Positions 5,107 to 9,025 of a DNA stretch of 9,025 nucleotides are shown here, piece by piece. Positions within the stretch are counted from its first letter, which is position 1. Each line of letters begins with the position of its first letter. Source of the stretch: Candidatus Colicola coprequi (GTDB lineage: Bacteria > Bacteroidota > Bacteroidia > Bacteroidales > Paludibacteraceae); contig JAGHSR010000020.1 of the NCBI GenBank assembly GCA_018065765.1, positions 1 through 9,025 of the forward strand, read 5' to 3'. The notes beneath the pieces were generated by a model. That model saw only the letters and a list, made by a program, of their open reading frames with translations. It ran no database searches and was not told the DNA's origin. Made by a program: the position numbers and the translations under genes.

Positions 5107-5172
5107 CAGCCGATAAGGTGTGGAGTGTAAAAATCTACAAACAAATATCATAAATAAACAAAATTCAATTGT

Positions 5173-6861
5173 ATGAAAAAAGGTTTTCTATTTGCGTCGG
5201 TAGTAGCTTTAGCGGCTATATTGACCTCATGTGGTGCTCCTGTATCTCCGGAGCAAATCAATGTTAACCCGAGTCCACTCGCTGTAGTTGGTAACAAGGT
5301 TAATGCAGAAATCACCGGTACTTTCCCTGCAAAGAAATTTGCTCGTAAAGCTACTTTGGTAGTTACTCCTGTTCTGAAATTTGACGGTCAGGAAGTGTTG
5401 GGCGAGTCAATGACTTACGTTGGTGAGAAGGTGAAAGATAATGGTAAGACCGTTAGTTATGCAGCTGGTGGCACGTACACACAATCTGCAAGTTTCGATT
5501 TTGTTCCTGCTATGGCAAAGAGCGAACTCTATCTTCGTTTTGAGGCTAAGAAAGGAAACAAAGTGGTTGTAATTCCTGATGTTAAAGTGGCTGATGGTGT
5601 GATTACTACTCCTAAGTTGGTCAATGCTAAGGACGCCAAGAGACAAGTAACCGCTGACAAATTCCAACGCGTGATTCAAGAAATCCAGGAGGCAGACATC
5701 CTGTTCCTGCTGCAACAATCCAATCTGCGTAGTTCTGAGACAAAGAATGAAGACGTTAAGAACCTGCAGGCTGCTATCAAAGAGGCTAACGACAATGAGA
5801 AGAAAGCTATCAACAACTTGGAAGTTTCCGGTTATGCAAGTCCTGATGGTGGTATGGATCTGAATACCAAGTTGGCTAATGCTCGTCAAGCCAATGCTCA
5901 ACGATTCCTCCAAAAGCAACTCAAGAAGGACAAAGTGAATGCAACCATCGATGCTAAGACTACCGCTGAGGACTGGGAAGGTTTCCAGAAGGCTATGGAA
6001 GAGAGCAATATCCAAGACAAGCAACTCGTTCTGCGCGTTCTGTCCATGTATAGCGATCCTGAGGAGCGTGAGGCACAAATCAAGAACCTGAGTTCTGTAT
6101 ATAAAACCATCGCAGACGAAGTTCTGCCCGCTCTCCGTCGCAGTCGCATGATTCTTACTACCGACATCATTGGTAAGAGTGATGAAGAAATCACGGCTCT
6201 ATTCAAGAACGATCCTGCTCAACTGAATATTGAGGAGATGTTGTATGCAGCTACTTTGACCAACAACAACAGCGAGAAGCAAGCTATTTACAAGAAGGCT
6301 ACTGAAATGTTTGGTACTGACTATCGTACATGGAACAACCTCGGTTTGACCTATTTTGAGCAAGATAACGTGGCAGAAGCTCGTCGTTGCTATCAGAAAG
6401 CTCTTAACATTGAGCCTAACAATGCTGACGTTAACTATAACGCAGGTGTAGCTGCATTGGCAGATGGTGACATCAAGCAAGCAGAAACCTATTTAGGCAA
6501 GGCTGCCGGAACTCAAGGTGACTTGGCTACCGCACAAGGTACTCTGTACACCATGAAGGGTGACTACAAGAATGCAAAGACTGCTTACAAACAGAGCGCA
6601 ACCAACAATGCAGCCGTTCAGCAAATCCTGAACGAGGATTATGCAGGTGCACGCAAGACTCTTGCTTCCGTAGCTGAGCCCAATGCAACTACTGCATATC
6701 TGAGTGCTATTGTCGGTGCACGCACGAACGACCGTGACGCTGTTTACACCAACTTGAAAGCTGCTGTGGCACAAGATGCTTCGATGAAGGCTCGTGCTCA
6801 AAAAGATATTGAGTTTGCTAAGTACATGGAGGATGAGACTTTCTTAGCTATTGTTAAGTAA
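5173..6861 (+). CDS. OmpA-like domain and TPR-repeat lipoprotein
   Basis: A 562-residue envelope lipoprotein with signal peptide and lipobox LTSC (Cys20). Residues about 30-150 are beta-rich with no family I can name. Residues about 205-325 resemble the OmpA C-terminal peptidoglycan-binding fold, as seen in GYASPDGG (220-227) followed by N..LA.AR.....FL. An insertion lies around AEDWEGF (265-271), as in other Bacteroidales OmpA-like proteins. Two clear TPRs lie at about 382-415 and 417-445, with weaker ones to about 530. No barrel is present, so it is probably anchored by its lipid and binds cell wall while the TPRs bind partner proteins; this is inference. Codon use is strongly biased (CGT, AAC, CCT, CTG), unlike the neighbours, suggesting abundance. 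It heads the cluster and its stop overlaps the next start by one base. Confidence 0.85.
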   Translation: MKKGFLFASVVALAAILTSCGAPVSPEQINVNPSPLAVVGNKVNAEITGTFPAKKFARKATLVVTPVLKFDGQEVLGESMTYVGEKVKDNGKTVSYAAGGTYTQSASFDFVPAMAKSELYLRFEAKKGNKVVVIPDVKVADGVITTPKLVNAKDAKRQVTADKFQRVIQEIQEADILFLLQQSNLRSSETKNEDVKNLQAAIKEANDNEKKAINNLEVSGYASPDGGMDLNTKLANARQANAQRFLQKQLKKDKVNATIDAKTTAEDWEGFQKAMEESNIQDKQLVLRVLSMYSDPEEREAQIKNLSSVYKTIADEVLPALRRSRMILTTDIIGKSDEEITALFKNDPAQLNIEEMLYAATLTNNNSEKQAIYKKATEMFGTDYRTWNNLGLTYFEQDNVAEARRCYQKALNIEPNNADVNYNAGVAALADGDIKQAETYLGKAAGTQGDLATAQGTLYTMKGDYKNAKTAYKQSATNNAAVQQILNEDYAGARKTLASVAEPNATTAYLSAIVGARTNDRDAVYTNLKAAVAQDASMKARAQKDIEFAKYMEDETFLAIVK

Positions 6862-7094
6862 TGTCTATTCTATTCCCCAAAGTAAACAAACCGCGTGAAT
6901 GGGACTATCGCCCCATTTACTACGATAAAGAGAAAGAGGCGCGCAAGGAAAAACTTGCGCGCCTTCATCGCGGTTCGTTCCGTGAACAACATGAAAAAAA
7001 CATGATGCAAAGCAAAGCTAAGTACCAGTCTAAGTTGGTATTTTGGATTGTGCTATTGGCACTGTTGTTGTTCGTTTTTTACTATTTGATTTAG
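6861..7094 (+). CDS. Small tail-anchored membrane protein, unknown function
   Basis: A 77-residue protein. The N-terminal 57 residues are highly charged and begin with a FPKVNKPREWDYRPIYYD motif (5-22) followed by a basic helix. One C-terminal transmembrane segment (about 59-77) ends the protein, so the charged part should face the cytoplasm. Short proteins of this pattern occur next to mutL in other Bacteroidales as far as I recall; their role is not known to me. The start ATG overlaps the preceding TAA by one base (TAATG), indicating translational coupling to the OmpA/TPR lipoprotein. It is 34 bp upstream of mutL. Its codons 26-35 encode a strong mRNA hairpin, described separately. Confidence 0.8.
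   Translation: MSILFPKVNKPREWDYRPIYYDKEKEARKEKLARLHRGSFREQHEKNMMQSKAKYQSKLVFWIVLLALLLFVFYYLI
6938..6963 (+). other. GC-rich stem-loop inside the small gene
   Basis: GGCGCGCAAG (6938-6947), loop GAAAAA, CTTGCGCGCC (6954-6963): a perfect 10-bp stem with eight G-C pairs. A second hairpin follows at once, CGCGG (6969-6973), loop TTCGTT, CCGTG (6980-6984), with one wobble. No T-run follows, so it is not an intrinsic terminator. Confidence 0.75.
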
Positions 7095-7128
7095 AGTCTC
7101 TGACTCAAGGAATGTTCTATAAATTAGC

Positions 7129-8919
7129 ATGGACATCATACATCTGTTGCCCGATAGTGTAGCCAACCAAATAGCTGCCGGTGAGGTTATACAACGTCCT
7201 GCCAGTTGCATCAAGGAACTGGTAGAAAATTCGTTGGATGCCGGTGCTACCCGCATTCAGATTATTATCCAAGATGCCGGTCGCACCTTGCTGCAAGTGG
7301 TAGATAATGGTAAGGGCATGAGTGAAACCGATGTGCGAATGGCGTTTGAACGCCACGCTACATCCAAGATACAACAAGCTTCTGACCTATTTGCTCTGCG
7401 CACGATGGGTTTTCGTGGTGAAGCACTCGCCAGTATATGTGCAGTAGCTCAAGTGGAGGTACAGACGCGACGTGAGGAGGACGAGGTAGGCACGACATTG
7501 GAAATAGCAGGCTCGTCAGTCATCCGACAAGAACCTATACAATGTCCTGTGGGTACGAACATTAAGGTGAAAAACCTGTTTTTTAACGTTCCTGTAAGGC
7601 GTAAGTTCCTCAAGACAGACCAAACTGAACTAAGAAATATTCTCACCGATTTTTACCGTGTAGCACTGGTTTATCCCAAAGTACAATTTACGCTTGTCAG
7701 TCAGGATGAGATATTGTTAGAGTTGCCAGCCGGAACGGAAAAACAACGTATAGAAGCTATTTTTGGGAAATCGGGCAAGCATGCATACACAGAGCAATTT
7801 GTCCACATTGAATCAGATACGGAGTTGGTATCTATTCGTGGGTTTGTAGGTAAACCTGAAAGCGCCGGCAAGAATGTTCAGCAATACTTTTTTGTCAATG
7901 GGCGCTACATGCGTCATCCTTATTTTCACAAAGCAGTGATGACTGCTTACTCCGGCATGATACAGGGTGAAATCATGCCATCGTATTTCATCTATTTTGA
8001 TATCAATCCTGAGTCGATAGATGTCAATATCCACCCCACCAAAACAGAAATCAAGTTTGCCGATGAGCAAATGGTATTTCAGATACTATTGGCCACCGTT
8101 CGGGAGGCACTCGGCAAGTTTAATATAGCTCCCTCAATAGACTTTGATACATCCGGCAAGATAGAGATGCCCGTCAATAGAGGTCAGTCGTTGGCTACAC
8201 CTCCCCATATAGCTACACCGTCTTCGTACAATCCATTTCGTACTCAGGCTAAACCTAATTTGAACAATTGGCAGACGCTCTATCCATCTATAGACACAAA
8301 AGAGCAGGACACAAGTTTAGGGGAGCAATCCCAGCAACAAGCACTATTTGACGAGGAGTTTTGGCACGATGAACCTCAGCAGTTTGCGGGTAAATATATA
8401 TACATGCTCACATCTCGCGGACTTATGTTTGTGGATCAGCACCGCGCGCATGCGTGCGTTCTATATGATACTTATGTGCGACAGATGGAACTGAAGAGTG
8501 CTATCTCACAGCAGATATTGTTTCCGGAAGTACTGGATGTGACAGCAGACGAAGTAGAGCATGTCAGAAGCATGATGGATTCGCTTCGTCAAGTGGGGTA
8601 TGACATGGAACAATTGGATAAGACGTCGTTCTCGATATCCGGCATTCCCCCACAAATGGATACGACCCAAGCAATGAGCGCGTTGAGGCACATGATAGAG
8701 GAAGTGGATCTGTCAGCTGTGGAGAAACAATGGAAACAGCAGTTGGCTATGACTCTTGCCAATGATGCTGCCGTCGCTTACGGAAAAACGATGATACAAA
8801 AGGAGATGAATGAACTCATTGATCATCTTTTTGCACTAAAATCGTATCTATGGACTCCTAATGGGAAACGAGTGGTATATATGTTAACCGATGAGGAGTT
8901 GAAGAAAAACTTCACTTAG
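7129..8919 (+). CDS. mutL: DNA mismatch repair protein MutL
   Basis: A 596-residue GHKL ATPase that couples MutS mismatch recognition to strand removal. The N-terminal ATPase shows all expected motifs: E30 and N34 in KELVENSLDAGA, DNGKGM (59-64), RHATSK (75-80), GFRGEALAS (94-102) and K305 in DVNIHPTK. A Pro/Gln-rich linker spans about 340-415 and ends in QQALF (403-407), which fits a beta-clamp-binding pentapeptide. The dimerisation domain follows. Its DQHRAHACVLYD (436-447) differs from the DQHAxxExxxxE metal-binding motif of endonuclease MutLs. Later positions read ANDAAVAYG (544-552) and TPNGK (576-580) instead of the Cys-containing partners. Endonuclease activity is therefore unlikely. 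This appears usual for Bacteroidales rather than specific to this strain. It lies 34 bp after the small gene, probably in one transcript; the gap contains GAGTC-TCT-GACTC (7094-7106). Confidence 0.97.
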   Translation: MDIIHLLPDSVANQIAAGEVIQRPASCIKELVENSLDAGATRIQIIIQDAGRTLLQVVDNGKGMSETDVRMAFERHATSKIQQASDLFALRTMGFRGEALASICAVAQVEVQTRREEDEVGTTLEIAGSSVIRQEPIQCPVGTNIKVKNLFFNVPVRRKFLKTDQTELRNILTDFYRVALVYPKVQFTLVSQDEILLELPAGTEKQRIEAIFGKSGKHAYTEQFVHIESDTELVSIRGFVGKPESAGKNVQQYFFVNGRYMRHPYFHKAVMTAYSGMIQGEIMPSYFIYFDINPESIDVNIHPTKTEIKFADEQMVFQILLATVREALGKFNIAPSIDFDTSGKIEMPVNRGQSLATPPHIATPSSYNPFRTQAKPNLNNWQTLYPSIDTKEQDTSLGEQSQQQALFDEEFWHDEPQQFAGKYIYMLTSRGLMFVDQHRAHACVLYDTYVRQMELKSAISQQILFPEVLDVTADEVEHVRSMMDSLRQVGYDMEQLDKTSFSISGIPPQMDTTQAMSALRHMIEEVDLSAVEKQWKQQLAMTLANDAAVAYGKTMIQKEMNELIDHLFALKSYLWTPNGKRVVYMLTDEELKKNFT

Positions 8920-8962
8920 AAAACACTTTAAGAGAGCATAATTTACGATTTTAAGCAAAAAA

Positions 8963-8993
8963 TTTGCACTATCCAAAAAAAAGTATTACTTTG
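8963..8993 (+). promoter_or_regulatory. Promoter for a gene beyond the right edge
   Basis: TTTG (8963-8966), a 19-bp spacer and TTACTTTG (8986-8993), one base from the TAnnTTTG consensus and followed by CA as in the other promoters here. The start would be near 9000. The first codons of the target gene are not in the window. I see no clear terminator after mutL. Confidence 0.55.
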
Positions 8994-9025
8994 CACGGAA
9001 TTTGAGATAGAGTGCGAATTCAGAT

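Larger units (their letters stand above)
5024..5111. repeat. Inverted repeat across divergent promoters
   Basis: GGCTGCAAAA (5024-5033) and TTTTGCAGCC (5102-5111) are a perfect 10-bp inverted repeat, 68 bp apart. Each copy contains part of the -7 box and the first transcribed bases of one of the two divergent promoters. A poly-A/poly-T tract lies between them. Part of the match reflects the shared TTTGCA promoter consensus; the extra GCC is beyond it. Confidence 0.6.

Noticed and set aside
5407..6078. 223-codon minus frame opposite the OmpA/TPR gene
   Set aside because: It is an antisense shadow of a strongly codon-biased gene with clear domains, and no promoter is seen.
8443..8458. Alternating purine-pyrimidine tract in mutL (Z-DNA-like)
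   Set aside because: It is short and explained by the His-Arg-Ala-His-Ala-Cys codons; no supporting signal nearby.

Overview
This window looks like a chromosomal segment of a Bacteroidales (Bacteroidota) bacterium. Most genes lack a Shine-Dalgarno sequence. Several intergenic gaps carry the phylum's distinctive promoter, TTTG-N19-21-TAnnTTTG. The encoded proteins (short PSD-type decarboxylase, PyrE next to an SRPBCC protein, MutL with DQHRAH in place of the endonuclease motif, OmpA/TPR lipoprotein) match what I know of that order.

Layout. Positions 1-731 hold no convincing protein gene but are unusually rich in inverted repeats. They include a 99-bp palindromic element, two diverged copies (A and B) of a three-stem element about 150 bp apart, and a long imperfect inverted repeat at 376-554. 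A consensus promoter at 701-731 points leftward into this region. I read 343-694 on the minus strand as a candidate structured RNA; this is the least explained part of the window. Positions 732-1180 are gene-free and contain GT-rich and short direct repeats. A tRNA-Pro(GGG) gene with its own promoters and terminator lies at 1211-1464, minus strand.

From 4302 down to 1473 a minus-strand operon reads pyrE, an SRPBCC-fold protein, psd, deoC, with a consensus promoter and a weak terminator. It joins a pyrimidine step, phosphatidylethanolamine synthesis and deoxyribose-phosphate catabolism. The PyrE protein has an abnormal PRPP-binding loop. A short lipoprotein gene (4306-5007, minus) has its own promoter. 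That promoter is divergent from the one for the plus-strand cluster, and a 10-bp inverted repeat covers the two -7 boxes.

The plus-strand cluster (5173-8919) encodes an abundant-looking OmpA-like/TPR lipoprotein, a 77-residue tail-anchored protein and MutL, closely packed. A very stable stem-loop sits inside the small gene. The window ends with a promoter for a gene beyond the right edge.

The protein genes are mostly housekeeping. The points that deserve attention are the minus-strand RNA candidate with its repeated element, and the altered PyrE active site.
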